Origin: AP-15 sp963701815
GTDB taxonomy: Bacteria; Pseudomonadota; Alphaproteobacteria; ATCC43930; CGMCC-115725
Reading direction: 5' to 3'
Length of the DNA: 64,000 nucleotides
NCBI GenBank assembly: GCA_963701815.1
Contig: CAVPBN010000031.1
Span: 124,001 to 188,000 of the forward strand
In this document: positions 16,573-25,930 of the stretch, one piece after another
Layout: each line of letters opens with the position of its first letter
Position numbering within the stretch: position 1 is the first letter of the stretch
Program-made: the position numbers and the translations under genes
The notes under the pieces: model-generated
What the model saw: the letters and a program-made list of their open reading frames with translations, nothing else
Database searches by the model: none
What the model was told of the DNA's origin: nothing

Positions 16573-19500
16573 TCTCCGCGATCTTTGTCGACCGGCCGAG
16601 GCTGGCGGTCGTCATCGCCATCGTCATTACGATCGCCGGCCTCTTGGCGCTGACCAGCATCCCGGTGGCGCAGTTCCCCGACATCGTGCCGCCCCAGGTC
16701 CAGGTTTCGGCGACCTACCCGGGCGCCTCGGCCGCCGACGTCGAAGCGAGCGTCGCGCAGCCGATCGAGGCGCAGGTCGTCGGCGTCGACAAGATGATCT
16801 ACATGAAGTCGACGAGCGGCAATGACGGCAGTTACAACCTGACCGTCAGCTTCGACCTGGGCAGCGATCCCGACATCGACACGGTCAACGTCAACAACCG
16901 GGTCCAGACCGCCCTCTCCCAGCTTCCTGCTCAAGTCCAGCTCGAAGGATTGACGATCAAAAAGAAGTCGTCGGCGGTCCTGCAATTCATCATGCTCTAC
17001 AGTGAAAGCGGCAAGCAGGACCCGTTGTTCATTACCAATTACGCGATCATCAACGTGCTCGACGTGCTGTCGCGTACACCGGGGGTTGGTCAGGCGCGTA
17101 TCTTCGGCGCGCTCAATTATTCGATGCGCATCTGGTTCGACATCAACCGGCTCAACAATCTGCAATTGACCCCGGCGGACGTGATCTCGGCGATCCAGGC
17201 GCAAAACGTCGTGGCCCCGGTCGGCCGGATCGGCGCACGCCCGATCTCGAACGACCAGCAATTCCAGTTGAACATACAGACGCAGGGCCGTCTGGTGACG
17301 GCCGAGCAGTTCGGCGACATCGTGCTGCGCGCCAATCCGGACGGATCGCTGCTGCGCATCAGGGACATTGCGCGCGTAGAATTGGGTGCGCAGAACGAGG
17401 ACATCGAGGCCCGTCTGAACGGCCGCCCGGCGGTCGCGATCGGCATCTATCTTTCGCCCGGCGCCAATGCGGTCAAAACCGCGGCCCTCGTCAAGGCGAA
17501 CCTCGATCGCCTGAGCCGGAGCTTCCCGCCCGGCCTCAAATACCTAGTCAATTACGACACGACGACCTTTGTCTTCGACACGATTCACGATGTCTTGATC
17601 ACGCTCGTCATCGCCTTTGCACTTGTCGTGATTGTGGTATTCCTGTTCCTCGGCAGTCTGCGCGCGACGCTCATTCCCGCAATCGCCGTTCCGGTCAGCG
17701 TCATCGGCACGTTCGCGGTGTTGCTGGCGATGGGCTATTCGGCCAACACGATATCGCTGCTCGCCATGGTGCTGGCGATCGGCATCCTCGTCGACGACGC
17801 GATTGTCGTGGTCGAGAATGTCGAGCGCGTCATGGAAGAAGAGCCCGAATTGTCGCCGGCGGACGCGACAAAAAAGGCCATGACCGAGATCACCGCGCCG
17901 ATCATCGCGATCACCTTGGTGCTGTTTTCGGTATTTGTGCCGATCGCCTTTATCCCTGGCGTTTCGGGAACATTGTTTCGCCAATTCGCGGTCACGATCA
18001 GCGCCGCGATGGCGATTTCAGCCCTGAACGCGTTGACCTTGTCGCCGGCGCTGTGCGCGGTTTTTTTGCGTCCCACCGGTCCCAGGGGCGGCCCGATGGG
18101 CTGGGTCTTGCGGCGCATCGACAATGTCCGCGACGGCTATGCCTCGATCGTGCGCCGCCTGGTCCGCGTGTCGGTCCTCGGCGTCGTCGCAATCCTGGCG
18201 GCTGCGGCCGCGATCTTTGCTCTGTCGTCGCGCACGCCGACCGGGTTTCTTCCCGAGGAAGATCAGGGCGCCTTTTTTGTTTCGGTGCAATTGCCGGACG
18301 GCGCTTCGGTCGAACGCAGCAGCGAGGCGGTCCGGCGCATCGAAGCGGTGTTGCGAGCGATGCCGCAGGTCCAGAACATTTTCGCAATCATCGGCTTCTC
18401 GATCATCGACGGCGTCAACGAGCCGAATACGGCATTCGTCGTGCCGACGCTGAAACCGTTCGCCGATCGTCGGGGCATCGCCAACTCGGCGCAGGCCTTG
18501 ATCGCGCGGTTGTTCGGCGAGGGGCAGCAGGTCCGCACCGCGACCGTTATCCCGTTCAACCTGCCGCCGATCATCGGGCTGTCGACGACCGGGGGGTTCG
18601 AATATCAGCTCGAAGGTCTGGAAGGCCAGGAGCCGGCGGCGATGAACAGCGTGATGCAGGGATTGCTCGCCGCCGCCAATCGCGACCCGCGGCTGACGCG
18701 CGTCTTTTCCACGTTTACCGCCGGCAATCCGTCGATTTACCTGAACATCGACCGCAAGAAGGCCCAGGCTTTGGGGCTGTCGATGAGCGACGTGTTCAAC
18801 ACGTTAGGCGCGACGCTGGGTGGCATCTACATCAACAACTTCAACCTCTTTGGGCGGGTCTGGCAGGTCATCATTCAGGGAGAGGCGGCCAATCGCCGCG
18901 ACGTGTCCTCTCTTTGGCAGATCTATATTCGCAATAAATTCGGCTCCACCGTGCCGTTGGCGTCGATCGCCCACGCCGGAATCGTCGTCGGACCGCAGGT
19001 CATCACCCGTTACAACAACTATCGGGCGATTCCAATTCAGGGCAGCCCGGCTCCGGGCATATCCTCCGGCACCGCGTTGACCGCGATGGCCGAAGTTTCG
19101 GCCAAGACCTTGCCCGCCGGCTACAGCTTCGAATGGACCGGGACAGCCTACCAGCAGGTAGCGGCTGCCGGGCAAACCGGCGCGATCCTCGGCCTTTCGG
19201 TGCTGTTCGCCTTCCTGTTTCTGGTCGGCCTCTACGAGAGCTGGATGATCCCGGTTCCGGTTCTGCTGTCGGTGCCGGTCGGCGTGTTGGGCGCCTTTAT
19301 CGGGATCTGGATCTGGCATCTATCGCTCGATCTCTATGCCGAGATCGGTCTCGTCGTGTTGATCGCGATGGCCGCCAAGAACGGCATCCTGATCGTCGAA
19401 TTCGCCAAGGACCAGCGCGAACAGGGCAAGGACATCCTGGAAGCGGCGGCGCTCGGCGCGCGGATGCGGTTCCGCGCGGTGATGATGACCTCGTTCGCGT

Positions 19501-19712
19501 TCATCCTCGGGGTCTATCCGCTGGTCGTGGCGCAGGGTGCGGCCGAAATCAGCCGCCACTCGGTCGGCACGCCGGTCTTCGCCGGCATGATCGCCGCCAG
19601 CGCCGTCGGGTTGTTTGTGATCCCGATGCTGTATGTGGTCTTTCAGACCCTGCGCGAGCGTTCCGGTACTCTGTTCCGGCGGACCACGCCGAACCGCGGC
19701 GCATCGCCCTAG
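16569..19712 (+). CDS. RND multidrug efflux permease (HAE1/AcrB type)
   Basis: 1047 aa, the normal length for AcrB relatives. It has a 12-helix inner-membrane layout: TM1 near the start (LAVVIAIVITIAGLLAL), then the first periplasmic porter loop, a TM cluster at about 340-540, the second porter loop, and a TM cluster at about 870-1035. The proton-relay residues are present: Asp409-Asp410 in ILVDDAIVVVENVERV and Lys937 in AAKNGILIVEF. It exports drugs or hydrophobic compounds by proton antiport together with the adaptor upstream. No outer-membrane channel gene follows, so a TolC-like partner must be elsewhere. Start codon and adaptor stop overlap as ATGA. Confidence 0.95.
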   Translation: MISAIFVDRPRLAVVIAIVITIAGLLALTSIPVAQFPDIVPPQVQVSATYPGASAADVEASVAQPIEAQVVGVDKMIYMKSTSGNDGSYNLTVSFDLGSDPDIDTVNVNNRVQTALSQLPAQVQLEGLTIKKKSSAVLQFIMLYSESGKQDPLFITNYAIINVLDVLSRTPGVGQARIFGALNYSMRIWFDINRLNNLQLTPADVISAIQAQNVVAPVGRIGARPISNDQQFQLNIQTQGRLVTAEQFGDIVLRANPDGSLLRIRDIARVELGAQNEDIEARLNGRPAVAIGIYLSPGANAVKTAALVKANLDRLSRSFPPGLKYLVNYDTTTFVFDTIHDVLITLVIAFALVVIVVFLFLGSLRATLIPAIAVPVSVIGTFAVLLAMGYSANTISLLAMVLAIGILVDDAIVVVENVERVMEEEPELSPADATKKAMTEITAPIIAITLVLFSVFVPIAFIPGVSGTLFRQFAVTISAAMAISALNALTLSPALCAVFLRPTGPRGGPMGWVLRRIDNVRDGYASIVRRLVRVSVLGVVAILAAAAAIFALSSRTPTGFLPEEDQGAFFVSVQLPDGASVERSSEAVRRIEAVLRAMPQVQNIFAIIGFSIIDGVNEPNTAFVVPTLKPFADRRGIANSAQALIARLFGEGQQVRTATVIPFNLPPIIGLSTTGGFEYQLEGLEGQEPAAMNSVMQGLLAAANRDPRLTRVFSTFTAGNPSIYLNIDRKKAQALGLSMSDVFNTLGATLGGIYINNFNLFGRVWQVIIQGEAANRRDVSSLWQIYIRNKFGSTVPLASIAHAGIVVGPQVITRYNNYRAIPIQGSPAPGISSGTALTAMAEVSAKTLPAGYSFEWTGTAYQQVAAAGQTGAILGLSVLFAFLFLVGLYESWMIPVPVLLSVPVGVLGAFIGIWIWHLSLDLYAEIGLVVLIAMAAKNGILIVEFAKDQREQGKDILEAAALGARMRFRAVMMTSFAFILGVYPLVVAQGAAEISRHSVGTPVFAGMIAASAVGLFVIPMLYVVFQTLRERSGTLFRRTTPNRGASP

Positions 19713-19891
19713 CCGCAGATCGAGGATTTGCAGATTTTGCCGCCCCTCTTATCGCCCGGTCCGGCTCAAACCAGCGAGAAGGATTGAGCGGGATGCTCCG
19801 GGCAAAATCGAAACACGTCCGGCGGGTCGGTAGGAAACCGATGCCCCCGCACGCTAATTTAGAAACGCCACTTCGAACCGGCGAGGTCGTC

Positions 19892-20191
19892 ATGCTGGGT
19901 GCGTTCTCCAGACCGGCACTCGGCACGATGCTCCTGCTCGTCGCCGCTGCACTGTCGCCGTCGCTCGCACAGCAGCGCGCCGCAGCCGCCGGGGGCGCGC
20001 CGCCGTCGACAGCAACAAGCGCAGCTGCGGGCCTACCCGAACTGCTGACCGCGAAGGAGCGTCTCGGCGAGAAGTGGATGGACGAGCAGCGGATCGACAA
20101 TTGCAAGGTCCCGCTCGACAAGCGTGGCTCCAAGCCAAGACCGGATGCCTGCGCGAAAGTGCTTACGGGACTGTCGGCGCGTAGGCCTTAG
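19892..20191 (+). CDS. Small exported protein, hypothetical
   Basis: 99 aa from ATG 19892, chosen because GAGG lies six bases upstream and a clean signal peptide follows at once (LGTMLLLVAAALSPSLAQQ). In-frame ATGs at 19793 and 19842 would bury the signal. The mature part has an Ala/Pro linker and then a compact motif, KERLGEKWMDEQRIDNCKVP, with CKVPLDKRGSKPRPDAC. I recognise this as a recurrent alphaproteobacterial small periplasmic protein without assigned function. Two cysteines could form a disulfide. It ends exactly where the IS1182-like transposase frame ends on the other strand. Confidence 0.6.
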   Translation: MLGAFSRPALGTMLLLVAAALSPSLAQQRAAAAGGAPPSTATSAAAGLPELLTAKERLGEKWMDEQRIDNCKVPLDKRGSKPRPDACAKVLTGLSARRP

Positions 20192-21210
20192 AGCTGACCC
20201 AAAAGAGGCTGACCCAAAATGAATTCTGCCTTTGCAACGGGTATCGTCGCCCCCGCTTCCTCCCGGGTCATCGCCGTGGTATCGGCCAGCAGCCGCTGCG
20301 GCGCCCGGCCACAGCGCTCGGCAATCTTCTCGACCACTCTCGGCGCCAATCCGCTGTCCTTGCGGCGATCGGTCGGATCGATCGCGAGGATGAAGCCCTC
20401 GGCGGTCGCCACCTGCACGTTCCACGCCGGCGCGACGGCGCCGTCGGCCAGCCGCATCAAGCGCGCCTCGGGATCGCTGACCGACACTCTGGGTTCGCCC
20501 TTCTCAGCTTCCTGCTTGGCATGCGTCTTGGTCCGCTCGGCCTGCTCTTGGACCAGCTCCGCCAGCTTCTGCTGCGCCCGCTCGACCCGCCGCGCCCGCT
20601 CCTGCGCCGCTTGCAAGGCTCTCCTCTTGCGCCGGCGCTCTGGCTCCCCAGGGTCTTTGTCCAGCTCGCTCTTCAGCGCCGCGACCCGCTCGGCCACCGC
20701 CTCCGCGATGCGCTCCAACCGTTTGCGCTTGCTCATCGAGCCGCCGCCCGCCCAGGCGCGCACTTTGGTCCCGTCGATCGCCAGCTCCTCCAGGGTGATC
20801 AGTTTTTCGGCGATCAGCCCGGTCACACTCTGCGTCAGCAGGCGGTCCAACAGCGCCGTATTCTCGCGCCGAAACGTCGCCAGCAGATCGTGATTGATCG
20901 GTGCCCCGCCGCACAGCCAGCGATAGGCCGCGTGCTGCCGGCACAGCCGATCGATCGCCCGCGCCGAGCCGATCCCTTCCAAGGTTGCATACAGCCACAC
21001 CGCCAGCACTACCTGCGGATCCGTGGCCGGCCGTCCGGGAACCTCATCGCGCGCTTTGATCCGGTCGTAAAACTCGCTCAGATCCAGACCTTCCACAAAC
21101 CCCCAAACCAATCGCGCTCGGTGGTCGTCCGGCAACTGGCTGTCCAAACCGACCATGTCCCAGCGCAACCGAGTGCGGTCCGGACCGACAACCCGAACAC
21201 CCTTGCTCAT
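20188..21210 (-). CDS. IS1182-family transposase, C-terminally truncated
   Basis: 340 aa, against about 450 aa or more for the family. N-terminal helices (HRARLVWGFVEGLDLSEFYDRI, PATDPQVVLAVWLYATLEGI), a first catalytic region ELAIDGTKVRAWAG, a coiled charged linker (ERRRKRRALQAAQERARRVE) and SVSDPEARLMR then LLADTTAMTREE are all IS1182-like. The frame stops soon after, in AEFILGQPLLGQL, before the conserved C-terminal glutamate region, so the protein is unlikely to be active. The truncation point carries GCTGACCCAAAA twice (around 20193 and 20206), perhaps the scar of a deletion. No terminal inverted repeats could be assigned. Confidence 0.75.
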   Translation of the reverse strand: MSKGVRVVGPDRTRLRWDMVGLDSQLPDDHRARLVWGFVEGLDLSEFYDRIKARDEVPGRPATDPQVVLAVWLYATLEGIGSARAIDRLCRQHAAYRWLCGGAPINHDLLATFRRENTALLDRLLTQSVTGLIAEKLITLEELAIDGTKVRAWAGGGSMSKRKRLERIAEAVAERVAALKSELDKDPGEPERRRKRRALQAAQERARRVERAQQKLAELVQEQAERTKTHAKQEAEKGEPRVSVSDPEARLMRLADGAVAPAWNVQVATAEGFILAIDPTDRRKDSGLAPRVVEKIAERCGRAPQRLLADTTAMTREEAGATIPVAKAEFILGQPLLGQL

Positions 21211-21302
21211 CGCAATCCCCCTACCCCCACTAATAGAATTCTACAGCAGAAGCAGGACCACTCCTAGAGATGACCGCCGAACCTCAATTTTCGCCGCGAT
21301 TG

Positions 21303-21471
21303 GGTTACACCCTCAAAAAGCGGGGGTCCAGAGCCTGCCCCTGGCTTGAACAGGGGGCAACCGCTGCAGCCTTGCCGGCTCTGGATTCCCGCTTTCGCGG
21401 CGCTTCCGCGGGAATGACGAGGAGGAGCGGTGACACACCGAGAGTCCTCGATTTATTTATTGGCCAGGCAC
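21303..21471. repeat. Dispersed intergenic repeat, copy B
   Basis: This is the longer partner of the repeat at 4125-4255, sharing the 25-base core at 21358-21382 and the flanking ATTCCCGCTTTCGCG, AATGACGAGGA and GATTTATT blocks. It contains nested hairpin potential (CCCGCTTTCGCGG...CCGCGGG). It fills most of the 315-bp gap (21211-21525) between two transposase remnants, where no gene is visible. Confidence 0.8.
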
Positions 21472-21525
21472 CTAATCTTACTGCGTCAATAATCTGGGAT
21501 TCTTGCTATTTTTCGGATCGGCGTA

Positions 21526-22861
21526 TTACAGCAAGGGCATCTCGGGAGGCTCCTGGCGAGGGCGGCGATGAGGCGTCGCCGCAGGGTGGCGATCGAGTTC
21601 GGGATGTGCCGTTCGGGTCGGATCGGCGGCGCCTCTGGGTCGGTAACCCTCGGGAACGGCAGGTCTCGGGAGCTGCGGGGAGGCAGCTGGTCCTGAGGGG
21701 GGAAAAGCGCCGCGTTCGGCGATCAAGAAGCCGTAAGCGGCAATACACAGGGTGGCGTGGTGGTGGAAGCCGCGCCACCCGCGCCCTTCATAGTCGCCAA
21801 GGCCAAGCTCTTGTTTGAGCTCCTGATAATCTCGTTCGATCCGCCATCGCAGCTTGGTCAGATCGACCAAGCGGTCGAACGCGACATCCTCTGCCAATAT
21901 GGAGAACCAATATTTCGTCGGCTCGGTTTCGTTCGGCGGCCACTCGATGAGCAGCCACTCTTCCGCGCGCGGCTCGGCCAAATTGGTATCGCGATGCGCC
22001 GGCCGCACCCGCTGCCGTGCAAAGCGCGAAGCGAGCCGGTCCGCGGCGCCCTCGCGCCACGTGTATGGTTTGCCAGGCTTGTGCCGACAGGTCGAGAGCC
22101 AGCGCCTTTACCGAGATCGGCTGATGCTGCTCGTCGCGTCGAAGCAGCTTGGGTGGCCGCCCGACACCCTTGCCGGGCCGCGCCGGCAACGCCCCCGAAC
22201 CCGCTGGCCAGACCGAGGTATTGGGGCCGATCCCGGCGACGTAGGTGATGCCGAGGGTGGTGATCTTGGTTCGCAGGCTGGTGTCATTGCCGTAACCAGC
22301 ATCCATCAGCACCACACCCTGAGGCAGTCCAGCCGTTCGCGCCGCCTTGATCTGTTCGAGGGCGATCTCGGGTTTGGTCTGGAAGGCGATCGTCTGCGGC
22401 ACCTTGGCCTTGTCCCGACGCGCTTGGTCCTTGGCCCAGTCCTCAGGGAGATAGAGCCGGTAGGCGACGGGTAGGCTGGCGTCGTGGTTGGCCAGCGACA
22501 AACTCACCGCAACCTGGCAGTTGTTCTGCTTGCCGAGCTGGCCACAATATTGCCGGGTCACCCCGACCGAGTGCCGCCCCTTCTTGCGAAAGCCCGTGTC
22601 GTTGATGATCCAGGCCTCGATCGGCCCGCCACGCTCGATCGCCGGCAGCACCAACCCTCCCACCCCCCTTCTCTTGGTCAGCATCGCCCTGTCCGGCCAC
22701 GGCGCGTTGCCGACAAAATGAAGCAAGGACTGGTGCTTGGCCGCAACCGTCGCCGGCGCTGTCACCGCCGCCAGCGGCTCCACGCTCTTGCGCGCCAGCG
22801 GCATCATCAGCCCCAGGCAATAATCGCGCATCGGCGCGTGGCGATCAGCGTGGCCCAGCAC
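21526..22861 (-). pseudogene. IS701-family transposase, frameshifted
   Basis: Two overlapping minus-strand frames encode one transposase. The first (from 22861) carries the DDE-type N-terminal half with INDTGFRKKGRHSVGVTRQY and LMDAGYGNDTSLR. The second (from about 22060 to 21526) carries WLLIEWPPNETEPTKYWFS, WRIERDYQELKQELGLGDYEGR and HHHATLCIAAYGFLIAERGAF. These are all hallmarks of IS701-like DDE transposases, including the catalytic glutamate in ERDYQELKQELG. The switch lies near 22050-22070, where one base is gained or lost. It is either a true inactivation or an assembly indel. Flanking inverted repeats could not be fixed. Confidence 0.8.
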
Positions 22862-22972
22862 CGCGCCGAGTGCCTCGACCCATAGGACGCAAATCGCGCC
22901 TCACTCCCGTCTCTCGATCCACCGTCCATCCTGGTCCCCCGATCCGGATGTTAGCAGCCTGCCGGATCGGCG

Positions 22973-23065
22973 CTCATCACCCCCACCCCGACCCGCCCCA
23001 TCGAGGGGGCGGGAGCGCGCGGTGAGGCCCTCCCCCTTTGAAGGGAGGGTTTGGGAGGGGGTGAG
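22973..23065. repeat. G/C-tract palindromic intergenic element
   Basis: The element starts CTCATCACCCCCACCCC and ends GGGAGGGGGTGAG, so its ends are inverted. Two inner hairpins (GCCCC-ATCGA-GGGGGC at about 22996-23011, and CCCTCCCCCTTTGAAGGGAGGG) lie inside. It separates the IS701 remnant from the YafQ-like toxin gene. Elements of this composition are repeated in many alphaproteobacterial genomes; only this copy is in the window. Confidence 0.55.
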
Positions 23066-23073
23066 CCACCGCG

Positions 23074-23406
23074 ATGCAATCCGACAGAAACCGCGATAAA
23101 CGCGCGCCGTTCCCGCGGCAGGCCGATTACGCGAAGAGCTTTCTCAAGGATTGGGAGCGGCTGTCACGGTCCGGCCGATACTATATGCATCGCCTGAAGG
23201 AGGCGATGCTGCTCTTGATCGCCAACGACGCGCCGCTCGGGCGGGAGCGGAAGGACCACCCCCTCAAGGGAGAACGGGCAAGCTGTCGCGAATGCCATGT
23301 CGGCGGCGATTTTCTGCTGATCTACCGAGCGGATGACGCGATCGGCCGCAATGGCGGCATCGTGTTCATCCGCGCCGGCACCCACAGCGAATTGTTCCAG
23401 GAATGA
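23074..23406 (+). CDS. YafQ-family mRNA-interferase toxin, no antitoxin next to it
   Basis: 110 aa. RelE/YafQ fold: the N-terminal helix KSFLKDWERLSRSGRYYMHRLKEAM, then RKDHPLKGERASCRECHVGGDFLLIYR and the C-terminal strand GGIVFIRAGTHSELF, whose histidine corresponds to the catalytic His of YafQ. It cuts mRNA at the ribosome when not neutralised. YafQ genes normally follow a DinJ-type antitoxin; here the upstream DNA is a palindromic repeat and an IS fragment. The gene may thus be orphaned, or protected by an antitoxin elsewhere. The ribosome-binding site is weak. Confidence 0.78.
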   Translation: MQSDRNRDKRAPFPRQADYAKSFLKDWERLSRSGRYYMHRLKEAMLLLIANDAPLGRERKDHPLKGERASCRECHVGGDFLLIYRADDAIGRNGGIVFIRAGTHSELFQE

Positions 23407-23445
23407 CCGAAGCCCGGAGAATGTCCCCAAGCGCACGGAAGCCAA

Positions 23446-23734
23446 ATGGCCGGTTTTGAGTGGGACGAGGAAAAGAACCTCGTTAACCAGCGTAAGCATG
23501 GAATCAGCTTTGAGGAAGCCGCCACGATCTTCGACGGTCCTGTGCTCTCACTTGAAGACGAAGGGCGCCAGAGCGAAGTCAGGGAGCGGAGCTACGGTCT
23601 GATTGGCGGGGTCGTGGTAGCCTGCGTCATCCATACGGATCGGGATCGGAGTCACACGGATCATCAGCGCGCGCAAAGCGACCAGGAATGAACGGAAACA
23701 CTTCGATGCCTATCTCAAAACAGCGGCTGGCTGA
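23446..23734 (+). pseudogene. brnT: BrnT-family toxin, frameshifted near the C-terminus
   Basis: The frame from ATG 23446 gives MAGFEWDEEKNLVNQRKHGI, FEEAATIFDG, RERSYGLIGGVVVACVIHTD, the standard BrnT ribonuclease fold. After DRD the expected C-terminal helix is found one frame over (GVTRIISARKATRNERKHFD), ending at TGA 23732-23734. An extra C near 23653 in GATCGGGATCGGAGTC accounts for the shift. As it stands the literal product is 81 aa with a wrong tail, lacking the ARKAxRxER active-site helix, so it would be inactive. With the base removed it is a normal roughly 95-aa toxin overlapping brnA by 29 bases. Confidence 0.75.
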
Positions 23735-23829
23735 AATCGCGGCGATCGCCGACGAGGACATCGACACCTCGGATATTCCCGAGGCCGGCGAAGAATTCTT
23801 CAAGAAGGCGAAGCTCGTCGTGCCGAGCC
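23706..23829 (+). pseudogene. brnA: BrnA-like antitoxin, N-terminal fragment
   Basis: MPISKQRLAEIAAIADEDID followed by TSDIPEAGEEFFKKAKLVVP is the typical N-terminus of BrnA-type antitoxins, overlapping the end of brnT as usual. The DNA-binding ribbon-helix-helix half that should follow (VxLRLDxDVLxWF...YQTRIN) is absent. From about 23830 the DNA leads straight into the start of the helicase gene. This looks like a deletion or recombination joint. The open frame continues meaninglessly to 24137. The remaining 41 residues could still bind toxin only in part. Confidence 0.65.
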
Positions 23830-23859
23830 GGCCGGCGCCTTTCAGGAGCGGGTGCGCAC

Positions 23860-25930
23860 GTGGTGGGCCGCTCGACCAGAAAGTTCGCCGTGCCGGCCGT
23901 TTCCGTCACCTACGCCCGCAACGGCAGCTCGACCAGGGCCAACGCGCTCGGCATGCGGCCGATGCAGGAGCGCGCCTACGAGAGGCGGGGCGAGCAATAC
24001 CTGCTGATCAAGTCGCCGCCGGCCTCGGGCAAGAGCCGGGCGCTGATGTTCATCGCCCTCGACAAGCTCAACAACCAGGGGCTCCGCCAGGCGATTGTCG
24101 TCGTGCCGGAGAGAGCGATCGGCGCCAGCTTCCATGACGAGAAGTTGAGCCAGTTCGGCTTCTGGGCCGACTGGACCGTCGCCCCGAGATGGAACCTCTG
24201 CGACATGCCCGGCTCGGACAATGGCGGCAAGGTCGGCTCGGTCCGGGCCTTTCTCGACAGCGGCGACAAGGTGCTGGTCTGCACCCATGCAACCTTCCGC
24301 TTTGCCGTGGACCGGTTCGGGGTGGAGGCGTTCGACGACCGGCTGATCGCGGTGGACGAGTTCCATCATGTCTCGGCCAACCCCGACAACAAGCTCGGCC
24401 TTCATCTCGGCCAGCTCATCGCCCGCGGCCGCGCGCATATCGTGGCGATGACCGGCTCCTATTTCCGCGGCGACGCCGAAGCGGTCCTGGCGCCGCAGGA
24501 CGAGGCGAAGTTCGATACCGTCACCTACACCTATTACGAGCAGCTCAACGGCTACGAATATCTGAAGCAGCTCGACATCGGCTATTTCTTCTACGCCGGC
24601 TCCTATGCCGACGACATCCTGAAGGTGCTCGACCCGGCCGAGAAGACGATCGTCCACATCCCGAGCGTCAATTCGCGCGAGAGCACGAAGGACAAGATCA
24701 GGGAGGTCGAGCACATCATCGAGGAGCTGGGCGAATGGCAGGGGGTCGACCCCGCGACCGGCTTCCAGCTGGTCAAGACGCCGGAGGGCCGCGTGCTGCG
24801 GATCGCCGATCTGGTCGATGACGATCCCGCCAAGCGCGACCGGGTTTCCGCCGCGCTGAAGGACCCGGCGCAAAAGAACAACCGCGACCATGTCGACATC
24901 ATCATCGCGCTCGGCATGGCGAAGGAGGGCTTCGACTGGATTTGGTGCGAGCACGCGCTGACGGTCGGCTATCGGTCGAGCCTGACCGAGATCGTGCAGA
25001 TCATCGGCCGCGCCACCCGCGACGCACCGGGCAAGACCCGCGCCCGCTTCACCAACCTGATCGCCGAGCCGGACGCCTCCGAGGAGGCCGTCACCGAGGC
25101 CGTCAACGACACCTTGAAGGCCATCGCGGCGAGCCTCTTGATGGAGCAGGTGCTCGCGCCCCGCTTCGAGTTCAAGCCGAAGAACCCGGCGAGCGGCCCG
25201 GCGGAGGGGTTCGACTATGGCGAAGGCGGCTACGACCCGAACAAGTGCAATGTCGGCTTCAACGAGGAAAGCGGGGAAGTTCCAGATCGAGATCAAGGGC
25301 CTGGTCGAACCGAAGAGCAAGGAGGCGCAACGCATCTGCCAGGAGGACCTGAACGAGGTGATCGCCGCCTTCGTCCAGGACAAGACCACGATCGAGCGCG
25401 GCCTGTTCGATAAGGAGCTGGTGCCGGAGGAGCTGACCCAGCTCCGCATGGGCAAGATCATCAAGGACAAGTATCCCGAGCTGGACGAGGAGGATCAGGA
25501 GGCGGTGCGCCAGCACGCCGTCGCCGCCCTCAACCTGACGCAGCAGGCCAAGCAAATTGCACTCGGAGGCGCCGATGCGACTGAATCGAGCGCCAACACT
25601 GCTCTGATCGACGGCGTCCGCAAGTTCGCCATGGACGTGCGCGAGCTGGACATCGACCTGATCGACCGTATCAACCCGTTCGGGGAAGCCTATGCGATTC
25701 TCGCCAAGACCATGAGCGAGGAGAGCCTGAAGCGGGTCCACGCCGTGATCGCCGGCAAGAAGGTCAACCTCACGATCGAGGAGGCGCGGGAGCTCGCCAA
25801 ACGGGCCTTGAAGTTCAAGCAGGAGCGCGGCCGGCTGCCCTCGATCACCTCGCCCGACGCCTGGGAAAAGCGCATGGCCGAGGGCGTGGCCTTCCTTGCC
25901 CGCATGAGGGCGGAGGCCGCGCGTGCCTAG
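23860..25930 (+). CDS. DEAD/DEAH-box (type III restriction/SF2-like) helicase, one frameshift
   Basis: About 690 aa if the frame is repaired. Motif I PPASGKS is at residues 53-59, a DEFHH box (motif II) near 166, TGSYFRGDAEAVL after it, and motif VI QIIGRATRDAPGK near 380, so this is an SF2 ATPase that would move on DNA or RNA. The literal frame from GTG 23860 ends at 25413. The conserved continuation (GKFQIEIKGLVEPKSKEAQR to the end) is one frame over, reached by dropping one G from the GGGG at about 25272. Its stop overlaps the GIY-YIG start (GTG 25923), implying translational coupling. The pair with a GIY-YIG nuclease suggests DNA processing or phage defence. Confidence 0.75.
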
